A program made the translations under genes and the position numbers. A stretch of DNA of 14,351 bases, from positions 1 to 14,351 of the forward strand of contig CAIUBS010000018.1 of NCBI GenBank assembly GCA_903897475.1. The letters run 5' to 3'. This stretch comes from an uncultured Actinomycetes bacterium (GTDB taxonomy: Bacteria; Actinomycetota; Actinomycetes; Nanopelagicales; Nanopelagicaceae). The notes beneath the pieces are model-generated. The model searched no databases and was not told where the DNA came from. It saw only the letters and a list, made by a program, of their open reading frames with translations. Shown here one piece after another: positions 6,939 to 14,351 of this stretch; position 1 is the stretch's first letter, and each line of letters begins with the position of its first letter.

Positions 6939-7745
6939 ATGAGTAAGCGCCGTGGCGAGAAAATGCCACTGCTGGACCATATTCGTGAGTTTCGTAATAG
7001 GCTAATTAAGTCGGTCGCTGCAATTATTATTGCGGCTGCAGTTGGCTGGTTCTTCTATCAACAAATTGTGCGATTGCTGACCTTGCCATTTTGTGACCTT
7101 GGAAATTCTTCGACTCCAACTAACAATGAGTGCGGAGATCTATATGTAAATGGAATTTTAGGACCTTTTAATCTACAGGTAAAAATTTCCTTATTAACCG
7201 GAGTAATTCTTTCTGCGCCTATCTGGATCTACCAATTATGGGCATTTATCACACCTGCGCTACATAGAAAAGAAAAACGAACTGCAATAGCTTTTGCAGT
7301 GATAGCTACTCCGCTCTTTCTTACAGGATCCTTACTAGCTTATTTAATCTTGCCACACGCTGTGGAAATATTGTTGGGCTTTACCCCAGATAATCTCGAC
7401 AATTTAGTGAGGTTTGATGAATATCTTGACTTCGTTCTCAGATTAATACTGATCTTTGGATTTGCGTTTATTTTGCCCCTTTTCTTAGTTGCCTTGAATT
7501 TACTTGGAATACTTTCAGGTAAATCTATTCTCCGTCCCTGGCGCATCGCCGTGTTTTCTTGCTTTTTATTCACAGCAGCCTTCACTCCAACTCCAGATCC
7601 AATAACTATGATCATTTTGGCAATTCCTTTGTGTCTAATTTATTTCTCTGCTGGGCTGTTTGCTCTTTTAGTGGATAAGAGACGAAAGAAAAGTTCCGAT
7701 AGTGATGCCGGAGTTACACCAATTGCTAAGCCAGAAGAAATCTAA
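6939..7745 (+). CDS. tatC: Sec-independent protein translocase subunit TatC
   Basis: TatC is the twin-arginine signal-peptide receptor of the cytoplasmic membrane. The 268-residue protein has the usual cytoplasmic start M-P-L-L-D-H-I-R-E-F-R-N-R-L (9-22) and six hydrophobic segments (about 24-40, 82-104, 117-138, 165-188, 202-214 and 223-245). The conserved F-T-P-T-P-D-P-I-T-M (215-224) lies before the last one. The first extracytoplasmic loop has C52 and C65, a pair common in actinobacterial TatC that could form a disulfide. The tail is charged and Lys-rich. The ATG at 6939 is preferred over the TTG at 6936. Its TAA stop overlaps the next ATG by one base (TAATG), coupling it to the kinase-like gene. 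Confidence 0.96.
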   Translation: MSKRRGEKMPLLDHIREFRNRLIKSVAAIIIAAAVGWFFYQQIVRLLTLPFCDLGNSSTPTNNECGDLYVNGILGPFNLQVKISLLTGVILSAPIWIYQLWAFITPALHRKEKRTAIAFAVIATPLFLTGSLLAYLILPHAVEILLGFTPDNLDNLVRFDEYLDFVLRLILIFGFAFILPLFLVALNLLGILSGKSILRPWRIAVFSCFLFTAAFTPTPDPITMIILAIPLCLIYFSAGLFALLVDKRRKKSSDSDAGVTPIAKPEEI

Positions 7746-8623
7746 TGTGGCTGTTGGTTGTTAATCAGAGAGCTGGAAAGAAAAAGGGCTTAACCTTAGC
7801 GAATGAATTCTCAAAATTGATAGAACAGAATAATCATAAATATCATTTGATCAACGAAAATAGTGTCGAGAGAACTAATCAGGCTTTAAAATCGTTACTA
7901 GGAACTGGAGAGTATTCCAAAGTAATTGCTTTTGGTGGAGATGGATTGGTTAATCTATGCATCCAGCACATTGTTTCCACAGATTTTTCCTTTGGTGTTG
8001 TTGCTGCGGGAAGCGGCAATGATTTTTCTAGAACCGTCGGCACGCATAAAAAAAGCATCACGCAACTTTTTGAACTGTATTCAAAAGACTCCGCAAGCAG
8101 AGTTGATGTAGGGCGAATTTCGTGTGGCAATCTAGATACTTACTATGTTCAGGTTCTAAGTACAGGATTCGATTCCATGGTAAATTCATATGCTAATGGT
8201 TTAAAGTTTTTAAGAGGAAAATTAAAATACACAGTCGCAATGCTATTTTCTTTAAAGAAATTTCAACCAATAGATTACCAATTTAATGTTGATGGGCGAA
8301 GTTACTCAAAGAATGCAATGCTCTTGTCAGTTGCTAATGGTTACTGCTATGGCGGAGGCATGAAAATAAATCCATTTGCTAAAAATAATGATGGATTCTT
8401 AAATGTCTTAATTGTGGAACCGGTATCAAGGATGAAACTGCTTGCGTTGTTCCCGAAAATCTTTACTGGCTCCCATGTAAAGCACCCCAAGGTAAGTACC
8501 ATGTCTGGGAAGGTGATATCTGTTGAGGCACGAACCGATTCCTATGCAGACGGAGAGTTCATATCTGCCTTACCTATTCAGGTGAGCGTTGTACCTGGTG
8601 CACTTCGTGCTTGGGTCTTGTAA
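7745..8623 (+). CDS. Diacylglycerol kinase-like (DAGK catalytic domain) lipid kinase
   Basis: This 292-residue protein has a DAGK catalytic domain of the DgkB/YegS/sphingosine-kinase family. These cytoplasmic enzymes phosphorylate lipids such as diacylglycerol and return them to phospholipid synthesis. The nucleotide loop G-G-D-G is at 64-67 and the second conserved loop A-G-S-G-N-D-F at 88-94; a Y-x-D-G-E-F near the C-terminus fits the last family motif. The usual G-G-D-G-T-x-x-E reads G-G-D-G-L-V-N-L; related actinobacterial proteins as I recall them have G-G-D-G-M-V-H-L, so this looks like a subfamily trait and not decay. It starts within the tatC stop and ends within the helY start (TAATG at both junctions). 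The exact lipid substrate is not readable. Confidence 0.88.
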   Translation: MWLLVVNQRAGKKKGLTLANEFSKLIEQNNHKYHLINENSVERTNQALKSLLGTGEYSKVIAFGGDGLVNLCIQHIVSTDFSFGVVAAGSGNDFSRTVGTHKKSITQLFELYSKDSASRVDVGRISCGNLDTYYVQVLSTGFDSMVNSYANGLKFLRGKLKYTVAMLFSLKKFQPIDYQFNVDGRSYSKNAMLLSVANGYCYGGGMKINPFAKNNDGFLNVLIVEPVSRMKLLALFPKIFTGSHVKHPKVSTMSGKVISVEARTDSYADGEFISALPIQVSVVPGALRAWVL

Positions 8624-10965
8624 TGACACTTTCACCCTCGGAAAATTACGCTAGAACGAAGCTGGTAAATAAGTATCCAAAAACTAAGAAATTTGCGGAA
8701 GGTTTCCCATTTGAACTAGACCCTTTTCAGATTGAAGCCTGTAATGCTTTGGAGAACGGTAAAGGTGTTTTGGTAGCTGCCCCTACTGGCGCGGGGAAAA
8801 CAATTGTTGGAGAGTTTGCGGTGTATTTGGTTATTAATTCTGGCGGAAAATGTTTTTATACAACACCTATCAAAGCTTTATCAAATCAGAAGTTTTCAGA
8901 ATTGAGCCAGAAGTATGGTGAATCTAAAGTTGGTCTACTTACGGGCGACACCTCTATAAATTCTGAGGCCCAGATAGTAGTAATGACAACTGAGGTTCTC
9001 AGAAACATGATCTATTCGAATTCGAAAACAATAAATGATCTCAAATACGTAGTGATGGATGAGGTGCACTACCTAGCAGATAAATTTAGGGGAGCAGTTT
9101 GGGAGGAGATTTTGATCCATTTATCCGATGCTGTTCAAGTAATCTCCCTTTCGGCAACTGTATCCAATGCGGAAGAATTTGGTGAATGGCTTCAAACCGT
9201 ACGTGGTGAAACCGAGGTAATTGTGTCAGAGGTGCGTCCGGTGCCACTTTACCAGCATGTTCTATTCGGTAATCGATTGCTCGACTTATTTGGAGAAAAT
9301 CACAAACTAAATCCTGAGTTAACAAGGTTGGAGAGGGACTCATATAAGCAAGTTCGAGGTACATGGCGAGAGCGGCCAAAAGGACCCAGATCATTAAGTA
9401 GGCCAGAGGTTATTGAAAAACTTGAAAGGGAAAATCTTTTACCAGCAATAACTTTTATTTTCTCTCGCAATAATTGTGATGCTGCGGTGAGGCAATGTTT
9501 AGCGGCAGGGATTAGATTGACAAATAAAGATGAGCGATCAGAGATAAGACAAGTGATTGCCAAAAACATTAAGAGCCTTGCCGAAGAGGATCTTGTGGTC
9601 TTGGGATATTACGAGTGGGCAGATGCGTTAGAACGAGGCATTGCAGCTCATCACGCAGGGTTGTTACCAGCTTTTAAAGTTACGGTTGAGGAATTGTTTC
9701 AGAGAGGTTTAGTAAAGGCAGTGTTTGCAACTGAAACATTAGCTTTGGGTATAAATATGCCGGCTAGAACTGTTGTATTGGAAAAATTGAGTAAATGGAA
9801 TGGTGAAGGACATGTTGCAATCTCACCTGGTGAATACACCCAACTAACTGGTCGAGCTGGTCGAAGAGGTATTGATATTGAAGGCAATGCAGTCATCTTG
9901 TGGGGAAATGAATTAGATTCAACCTCTGTTGGCGGTTTAGCCTCTACTCGCACTTATCCGCTTAAGAGTTCGTTCAAACCAACTTATAACATGAGTATAA
10001 ATCTCATTTCGCAATTCGGTTCGGATAAGGCTAGAACCTCTCTTGAATCCTCTCTGGCACAATTTCAAGCCGATAAAGCTGTTGTTGGGCTAGCAAAGCA
10101 AATTAGAAAAAATGAATTAGCAAAGGATTCATTGTTTCTTGAAGCAAAGTGTGACAAAGGAGACTTTGTTGAATACTCCCATCTAAGAGGTGCTATTAAG
10201 AAATTGGAAAGTGACAGCAAGCGTAGTAAACGCAAACGTGCTGAGATCGATGAGGAGATTGCCAACACTCGGCGAAATATGAAAAACCATCCGTGCCACT
10301 CTTGTCCTGACAGAGAAAATCACTCTCGTTTTGCAGAGAGAGCTCTTAGGCTGCAAAGAGAAATTAATGGTCTGACTGAAAGAATTGATAGCAGAACTAA
10401 CGTGATTGCGAAACGTTTTGATCGTATCAAAATAATTCTTGATAGGTTTGGCTACATTGATAACGATCAGATTTCTAAACCTGGAAAAATGCTCGCAAAG
10501 ATATATGGTGAAACTGATCTATTGATTGCAGAATCAATACGGGCCGAAATTTTTTCCGAACTATCACCTGCGGACTTGGTTGCCGTGATTTCCTCATGTG
10601 TATATGAATCTCGAAATGATGAAGCAGCAAAAATCCCAAGAGGAGATATACAAACAGCCTTATCTGGCATCTCAAAAATCTATGGAAAGATTCATGCAGC
10701 TGAGACAGACCTAAACCTTGAAACTATGCGAGCTCCTGATTTTGGTTTTTGTTGGGCTGCACATAAATGGGCAAGCGGTAATTCATTGACTAATGTTCTT
10801 AAAGGAAATGAGTTAACAGTTGGTGATTTCGTCCGGTCGATGAAACAAATAATTGATTTACTTCGCCAACTAAGAGTAGCTGCACCTCATCTTCAAGCAG
10901 TAATTGATCAAGCGCTTGCAAAAATTGATAGAGGCGTAATTACCTACGCAGGTGCTGGCTTATGA
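8623..10965 (+). CDS. helY: HelY/Mtr4-like superfamily II RNA/DNA helicase
   Basis: This is a 780-residue Ski2/Mtr4-type helicase like mycobacterial HelY (about 900 residues), so somewhat short. Domain 1 has motif I A-P-T-G-A-G-K-T (53-60), T-P-I-K-A-L-S-N-Q-K (81-90), motif II D-E-V-H (146-149) and motif III S-A-T (177-179). Domain 2 has T-F-I-F-S-R and motif VI Q-L-T-G-R-A-G-R-R-G (407-416). A family-typical P-C-H-S-C-P-D-R-E-N-H element at about 557-567 is followed by a charged coiled-coil-like region, and the C-terminal 150 or so residues form the DSHCT domain. It unwinds nucleic acid with ATP; a role in RNA processing or decay is inferred from Mtr4/Ski2. The ATG at 8623 overlaps the preceding stop by one base. 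In mycobacteria helY likewise follows pafBC-tatAC. Confidence 0.95.
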   Translation: MTLSPSENYARTKLVNKYPKTKKFAEGFPFELDPFQIEACNALENGKGVLVAAPTGAGKTIVGEFAVYLVINSGGKCFYTTPIKALSNQKFSELSQKYGESKVGLLTGDTSINSEAQIVVMTTEVLRNMIYSNSKTINDLKYVVMDEVHYLADKFRGAVWEEILIHLSDAVQVISLSATVSNAEEFGEWLQTVRGETEVIVSEVRPVPLYQHVLFGNRLLDLFGENHKLNPELTRLERDSYKQVRGTWRERPKGPRSLSRPEVIEKLERENLLPAITFIFSRNNCDAAVRQCLAAGIRLTNKDERSEIRQVIAKNIKSLAEEDLVVLGYYEWADALERGIAAHHAGLLPAFKVTVEELFQRGLVKAVFATETLALGINMPARTVVLEKLSKWNGEGHVAISPGEYTQLTGRAGRRGIDIEGNAVILWGNELDSTSVGGLASTRTYPLKSSFKPTYNMSINLISQFGSDKARTSLESSLAQFQADKAVVGLAKQIRKNELAKDSLFLEAKCDKGDFVEYSHLRGAIKKLESDSKRSKRKRAEIDEEIANTRRNMKNHPCHSCPDRENHSRFAERALRLQREINGLTERIDSRTNVIAKRFDRIKIILDRFGYIDNDQISKPGKMLAKIYGETDLLIAESIRAEIFSELSPADLVAVISSCVYESRNDEAAKIPRGDIQTALSGISKIYGKIHAAETDLNLETMRAPDFGFCWAAHKWASGNSLTNVLKGNELTVGDFVRSMKQIIDLLRQLRVAAPHLQAVIDQALAKIDRGVITYAGAGL

Positions 10966-11867
10966 CTTTAATGCTCTTAGATAGTGCTTCATTATGGTAT
11001 CGAGCATATTTTGGGATGCCAGATACTTTAGTTTCTCCTTCAGGTCAACCAGTCAATGCTATCCGTGGTTACTTAGATATGACTTCAAGATTGATTACAA
11101 AGTATCAACCAGATCGGCTAGTTGCCTGCTTGGAAGGAGATTGGCGACCTAGTTGGCGCATAGAACTATTTCCTGATTATAAACTTAATCGAGTTGACGA
11201 AGCTGGTGAAGAAGATGAGCCAGATACTTTATCTCCTCAGATCCCAATTCTTTTAGATGTTTTAGATGCGTTAGGACTACCACTTTTGGGAGTAGATGAT
11301 TATGAAGCCGATGATTTAATTGCAACTTTTAGTGTAAAACAAAGTGGACCAACAAGAATTGTTACTGGAGATCGAGACCTTTTTCAGTTGGTAGATGACA
11401 AGCGTGATGTGAAAGTGGTTTATCTTGCTAAGGGTATTTCAAATCACGATTTAGTTGATTTAGATTGGATACAGAAAAAGTATCAAATTCCTGGTAACAG
11501 ATATGCACTCTTTGCGATGATTAGAGGAGATTCATCTGATGGTCTTCCAGGAATAAAAGGAATAGGTGAAAAAGGTGCCGCCAATATTGCCAATCTCTTT
11601 TCAAATTTGCCAGAGGTAGTAAATGCAGCAAAAAACGACGATGAACGTCTGAGCGCCAATATTAAGAAGAAAATTCTAGAGGCATTAGATTATGCAAGGA
11701 TCGCACCAAAACTTGTTGGATGTGCTTTAGATGTTCCGATACCACAAATGAACATCTCGTTGCCCTCAAAACCGCAATCAATGAAAAAGATAAGAGATCT
11801 ACAGCAGGAGTTTGGTTTGGGAGCCAGCATCGATCGAATAATCAGCGCTCTAGGTTGGCAGCAATGA
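10962..11867 (+). CDS. 5'-3' exonuclease (Pol I N-terminal/FEN-like), stand-alone
   Basis: This 301-residue protein matches stand-alone 5'-3' exonucleases such as Rv2090, homologous to the N-terminal nuclease domain of DNA polymerase I. Metal-binding acidic residues are visible at D7 (L-L-D-S-A-S), E115-A-D117-D118, D137-R-D139 (T-G-D-R-D) and D190/D193 in G-D-S-S-D. A basic helical-arch segment reads P-D-Y-K-L-N-R (71-77). A helix-3-turn-helix DNA-binding motif G-I-K-G-I-G-E-K-G-A lies at 197-206. It likely removes flaps or RNA primers during replication and repair. ATGA overlaps join it to helY upstream and to lnt downstream. The polymerase part is absent, which is normal for this family. 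Confidence 0.94.
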   Translation: MTLMLLDSASLWYRAYFGMPDTLVSPSGQPVNAIRGYLDMTSRLITKYQPDRLVACLEGDWRPSWRIELFPDYKLNRVDEAGEEDEPDTLSPQIPILLDVLDALGLPLLGVDDYEADDLIATFSVKQSGPTRIVTGDRDLFQLVDDKRDVKVVYLAKGISNHDLVDLDWIQKKYQIPGNRYALFAMIRGDSSDGLPGIKGIGEKGAANIANLFSNLPEVVNAAKNDDERLSANIKKKILEALDYARIAPKLVGCALDVPIPQMNISLPSKPQSMKKIRDLQQEFGLGASIDRIISALGWQQ

Positions 11868-13237
11868 AATTACTTGTCTATGTAGTAGCTGGTTTAATTT
11901 CTTCCACTGCATTTTCACCCTTTGAATTTTGGTTTTCTGCTTTTATTGGTCTGTTTCTATGGTTTTTTATTCTAGATAAATCCACTAGACGAGTTCGGTT
12001 GGTAGGTTCATACCTGTTTGGACTTGCTCTTTTACTTCCAACGCAGAGTTGGACCGGCATATATGTGGGTAATGTTCCTTGGTTAGCTCTTTGTTTTATG
12101 CAAGCCTTTTTCTTTCTGATTCCAGGAATTTTTTTCCCAATCAAAAATCGCTATCGTTCATTTATTTTTGCGGGTAGTTATGTACTAGTTGAGTTACTCA
12201 TGAGAACCATTCCTTTCACAGGTTTTGGCTGGTCAAGATTGAGTTATACGCAAACTGAAGCTCCAATTTCCTCACTATATTCTTTGGGGGGAGTAGTCCT
12301 AGTAGCTTGGACTATAGCTTTCTTTGTTGCTTTAAGAAGCTTACCGTTAGCAGTCGTTACATTTTCACTAGTTTTTTTGTCTACTTTCGCTCCGGAGAGT
12401 ATACGAAGCAATGGCGAAATTAAACTAGCTCTCGTTCAAGGTGGTGTGACCGAGTTGGGATTAGAGTTTAATTCAAAGCCTCGAGAAGTTTTTTTCCGGC
12501 ATTTAGATCAAACACAAAAACTTAGTGATAAAGTGGATTTGATCATATGGCCTGAAAATTCCGTAGATATTGATATAAATACAAATCCTGATGTCTATCA
12601 ACAGATAGTTGAGCAATCAAAAGCTAAAAACACTCCAATTTTGGTTGGGGGAGTCACTAAAGCCGATATCGGATTAAGAAATCAATCTATGCTTTTCTCG
12701 CCAGAGCTGTCACAAATTTATACAAAGAGATATTTGACCCCTTTCGGCGAGTATCTTCCAATACGAAGTGTCGCGACAAAATTCTCACCGTACGCAGATG
12801 ACATTACTGATTTTGTTGCTGGCAATGAGGATAAAGTATTTAGATTAGGTTCAAAGAGTTTTCAAGTCTTAATTTGCTATGAGGTAATAAATGATTTTTT
12901 CCGAGACCAAATTGAGTCAGATTTTATTGTAGTACAAACAAATAATGCTACTTTTGGCGATACTCCACAACTTGATCAAGAGCTTGTAATTGCTAAGGTT
13001 CGGGCCATGGAAACTGGGCGTAGTATCGCGTATGTTTCCACCACTGGCGTTACATCCTTCATCTCAAGTAATGGAGATATTATCAGCGAGCTAAATAAGT
13101 TTGATAAAGCTACACTAATTGGACAGATTGAATTGGTGACTGGTTCTACAATCACTCAAAGAATTGGGTTTGTTATGGAACCAATTATTGTGTTCAGTCT
13201 GATTTTTTTATCTCTGCGTCGATTCTACAAGATATGA
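11864..13237 (+). CDS. lnt: Apolipoprotein N-acyltransferase
   Basis: Lnt transfers a fatty acid from phospholipid to the free amino group of the lipidated N-terminal cysteine of lipoproteins, on the outer face of the cytoplasmic membrane. The protein has 457 residues: several transmembrane helices in the first 175 or so, a nitrilase-like (CN_hydrolase) domain (about 185-425), and a last helix near 436-450. The catalytic triad is visible as E231 in W-P-E-N-S, K288 in Y-T-K-R-Y-L, and C338 in L-I-C-Y-E. P-F-G-E-Y (293-297) and the N-A-T-F-G...E...R-A-M-E-T-G-R block are also typical. The ATG at 11864 overlaps the exonuclease stop; the in-frame start at 11720 would lie well inside that gene. 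In M. tuberculosis Lnt is fused to Ppm1; here the genes are separate but overlap by four bases. Confidence 0.95.
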   Translation: MKLLVYVVAGLISSTAFSPFEFWFSAFIGLFLWFFILDKSTRRVRLVGSYLFGLALLLPTQSWTGIYVGNVPWLALCFMQAFFFLIPGIFFPIKNRYRSFIFAGSYVLVELLMRTIPFTGFGWSRLSYTQTEAPISSLYSLGGVVLVAWTIAFFVALRSLPLAVVTFSLVFLSTFAPESIRSNGEIKLALVQGGVTELGLEFNSKPREVFFRHLDQTQKLSDKVDLIIWPENSVDIDINTNPDVYQQIVEQSKAKNTPILVGGVTKADIGLRNQSMLFSPELSQIYTKRYLTPFGEYLPIRSVATKFSPYADDITDFVAGNEDKVFRLGSKSFQVLICYEVINDFFRDQIESDFIVVQTNNATFGDTPQLDQELVIAKVRAMETGRSIAYVSTTGVTSFISSNGDIISELNKFDKATLIGQIELVTGSTITQRIGFVMEPIIVFSLIFLSLRRFYKI

Positions 13238-13962
13238 TGAAGGTACTTATACTGATTCCTACTTATAATGAGTCAGAATCAATCAAGGAATTACTAAATA
13301 GAATTTATGCAATAAAGAGTTTTTTAGATCCAAAGTACGCTATTGATATCTTGTTAATTGATGATAACTCTCCAGATAAAACTGCACAGATAGCTCTAAA
13401 TACCTTCAAAACAGATTTTGAAGTTCTGCTTCAAGAGGATAAAAATGGAATTGGACCTGCGTATAAGGCTGGATTTGAGCAGGGATTACAGGGTGATTAC
13501 TCATTTTTTGTTCAAATGGATGCTGATTTAAGTCATCAGCCTGAAGAATTGCCACGGCTGCTAGGTGCTGCAAATACCCATACGTTGGTGATTGGAACAA
13601 GATGGATAAAGGACGGGGCAGTAGTAAATTGGCCAAAACGAAGACGAATTATCTCTCGATTCGGAACCGCTTACGCATCAAAGATGTTGGGGCTTAAACA
13701 TAGGGATTTAACCTCAGGCTACCGAGTTTTACCTAGAAAGCTGTTAGAGGCAATTGATCTAACGAAAATTAAAAGTAGTGGCTATGGATTTCAAATTGAA
13801 GTTGCTCTTCGAGCCGCACGGGCTGGGTTTAATCTCGCTGAAGTTCCGATTACATTCATTGAACGAAGAAGTGGCAGGTCGAAGATGAGTAACGGGATTG
13901 TTTTTGAGGCCTGGAAAATGGTCACCTTTGAGGGCTTAAGGCGTTTGGTAATACGCCGATAA
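13234..13962 (+). CDS. ppm1: Polyprenol monophosphomannose synthase (GT2)
   Basis: This 242-residue family 2 glycosyltransferase transfers mannose from GDP-mannose to polyprenyl phosphate, giving the donor for membrane-external mannosylation of glycans, lipoglycans and proteins. Visible features are I-P-T-Y-N-E (8-13), I-D-D-N-S-P-D (42-48), the metal-binding D96-A-D98 in Q-M-D-A-D-L-S-H, and the later T-S-G-Y-R and G-Y-G-F-Q-I-E blocks of dolichol-phosphate-mannose synthases. There is no C-terminal membrane helix, so it is a peripheral enzyme; in mycobacteria with unfused genes the Lnt-type partner anchors Ppm1 to the membrane, and that is plausible here. The start may be the ATG at 13234, which overlaps the lnt stop, or the adjacent ATG at 13237. 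It ends the long operon. Confidence 0.94.
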   Translation: MMKVLILIPTYNESESIKELLNRIYAIKSFLDPKYAIDILLIDDNSPDKTAQIALNTFKTDFEVLLQEDKNGIGPAYKAGFEQGLQGDYSFFVQMDADLSHQPEELPRLLGAANTHTLVIGTRWIKDGAVVNWPKRRRIISRFGTAYASKMLGLKHRDLTSGYRVLPRKLLEAIDLTKIKSSGYGFQIEVALRAARAGFNLAEVPITFIERRSGRSKMSNGIVFEAWKMVTFEGLRRLVIRR

Positions 13963-13983
13963 TCTACATTATGTAAAGTAAAA

Positions 13984-14223
13984 CTAGTTCGAGGCGAGCT
14001 CCTCTATCGGCAAGCAACTGCAAACCAAATTCCGATCGCCATAAACACCATCAATCCGACCTACTGTTGGCAAATACTTACCTGATCTGCCTATTCCATA
14101 CTCTTCGCCCGTTGGAAAAGCTCCGATATCTCTAGGGTACTTGCGATCCCAATCATTACTGACTAAATCTCCAATGGTGTGTGGAGCAAATCGCAAAGGT
14201 GATTGCTCATCTTTATCAATCCG
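13984..14223 (-). pseudogene. gcvP: 3' remnant of glycine dehydrogenase (decarboxylating) gene
   Basis: About 79 codons match the extreme C-terminus of GcvP, the PLP-dependent P-protein of the glycine cleavage system (usually about 950 residues). Diagnostic blocks are S-P-L-R-F-A-P-H-T, the W-D-R-K-Y-P-R segment, then L-P-T-V-G-R-I-D-G-V-Y-G-D-R-N-L-V-C-S-C-L-P-I, ending at TAG (13986-13984). Upstream of about 14223 the same frame stays open to the window edge but no longer resembles GcvP (the conserved residues of the E-P-T-E-S-E helix region are missing), and the other two frames there have stops. A plus-strand promoter and gene start occupy that space instead. It therefore looks like a truncated leftover with no start of its own. 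The well-kept sequence suggests recent loss or partial duplication of an intact copy elsewhere. It converges on ppm1 with a 21-base gap. Confidence 0.82.
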
Positions 14224-14250
14224 CTTGCATGCCGCTTTGGTTCGTGCCGG

Positions 14251-14279
14251 TTTGCACCGAGCTAAGTAATTTATATAAT
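14251..14279 (+). promoter_or_regulatory. Promoter of the bifunctional nuclease gene
   Basis: TATAAT at 14274-14279 is a perfect -10 box, and TTTGCA at 14251-14256 matches four of six -35 positions at a 17-base spacing. Transcription should begin about seven bases after the -10, at or next to the A of the ATG at 14287. No Shine-Dalgarno fits in the remaining space, so the mRNA is probably leaderless, which is common in actinobacteria. Confidence 0.65.
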
Positions 14280-14286
14280 CTTGTAA

Positions 14287-14351
14287 ATGAGTAAGTATCA
14301 TCCAGTTGAAGTTATGGGCGTTCGAGTTGAGATGCCATCTAATCAACCAAT
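14287..14351 (+). CDS. Bifunctional nuclease family (DUF151) protein, 5' end only
   Basis: Only 21 complete codons are in the window, but they are characteristic: after a few residues comes V-E-V-M-G-V-R-V-E-M-P-S-N-Q-P, the conserved opening of actinobacterial DUF151/BFN proteins such as Rv1829, usually about 160 residues. An in-frame TAA lies immediately before the ATG at 14287, so this is the earliest ATG possible. The family is named for a plant homologue with DNase and RNase activity; the role of the bacterial proteins is uncertain. In mycobacteria the gene sits in the garA-MerR-BFN-MerR-gcvP neighbourhood, so finding a gcvP remnant beside it is meaningful. The rest lies beyond the window. 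Confidence 0.8.
   Translation, partial: MSKYHPVEVMGVRVEMPSNQP

Noticed and set aside
7935..7975. Loss of function of the diacylglycerol-kinase-like gene from its altered G-G-D-G-L-V-N-L motif.
   Set aside because: Related actinobacterial proteins have hydrophobic residues at the same positions, and the rest of the domain, including G-S-G-N-D, is intact.
11720..11863. A longer Lnt N-terminus starting at 11720.
   Set aside because: It would overlap the exonuclease by 148 bases with non-hydrophobic residues, whereas the ATG at 11864 forms an ATGA overlap and leads directly into the first membrane helix.
13965..13975. TACAT-T-ATGTA inverted repeat between ppm1 and the gcvP remnant as a terminator.
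   Set aside because: A 5-bp AT-rich stem with a one-base loop cannot form a stable terminator, and no T tract follows.
14224..14346. Extension of the minus-strand gcvP frame to a TTG at 14346, giving a 120-residue protein.
   Set aside because: The added 41 residues show no GcvP similarity, and the plus strand there carries a good promoter and the conserved DUF151 start. The open frame is coincidental.
1..14351. Mobile elements, CRISPR arrays, tRNA or rRNA genes and riboswitches.
   Set aside because: No transposase or integrase motifs, regularly spaced repeats or tRNA-like arms were seen; gaps between genes are under 80 bases and nothing in them supports such features.

Overview
The window is a compact, AT-rich stretch (roughly 40% G+C by eye) of an actinobacterial chromosome. 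Several marker genes say so: mycothiol ligase MshC, the actinobacterial families DUF3090 and SCO1664, the PafB/PafC pair, a HelY-type helicase and a Ppm1-type mannosyltransferase beside Lnt. Low G+C, almost no intergenic DNA and many 1-4 base gene overlaps suggest a streamlined aquatic actinobacterium, for example a Nanopelagicales (acI) type. That placement is inference; the phylum is secure.

Layout. Bases 1-2763 (+) hold a conserved cluster: the 3' end of a histidine phosphatase, DUF3090, a kinase-like SCO1664-family protein and mshC. Bases 2840-4347 (+) hold a HAD phosphatase and trmI (tRNA m1A58 methyltransferase). A lipoprotein FKBP isomerase lies on the minus strand at 4344-4844; its stop overlaps that of trmI. 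Divergent from it, a nine-gene run at 4882-13962 (+) reads pafB, pafC, tatA, tatC, a diacylglycerol-kinase-like gene, helY, a 5'-3' exonuclease, lnt and ppm1. Its largest internal gap is 14 bases.

The right end is the most unusual part. On the minus strand, 13984-14223 encodes only about the last 79 residues of glycine dehydrogenase GcvP. Homology then stops abruptly, and a consensus-like promoter drives a plus-strand bifunctional nuclease (DUF151) gene starting at 14287, apparently leaderless and cut by the window edge. This looks like a deletion or rearrangement scar.

How the genes work together: mshC makes the cytoplasmic redox thiol mycothiol. PafBC is a DNA-damage transcription activator, and HelY and the exonuclease are nucleic-acid enzymes. 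TatA/TatC export folded proteins, Lnt N-acylates lipoproteins (plausibly including the FKBP here), and Ppm1 makes polyprenol-phosphate-mannose for glycosylation outside the membrane. In many actinobacteria the Pup-proteasome genes sit between trmI and pafB; here only FKBP remains. I found no mobile element, CRISPR array or RNA gene. Most of the window is ordinary conserved core; no clearly new multi-gene system is visible.
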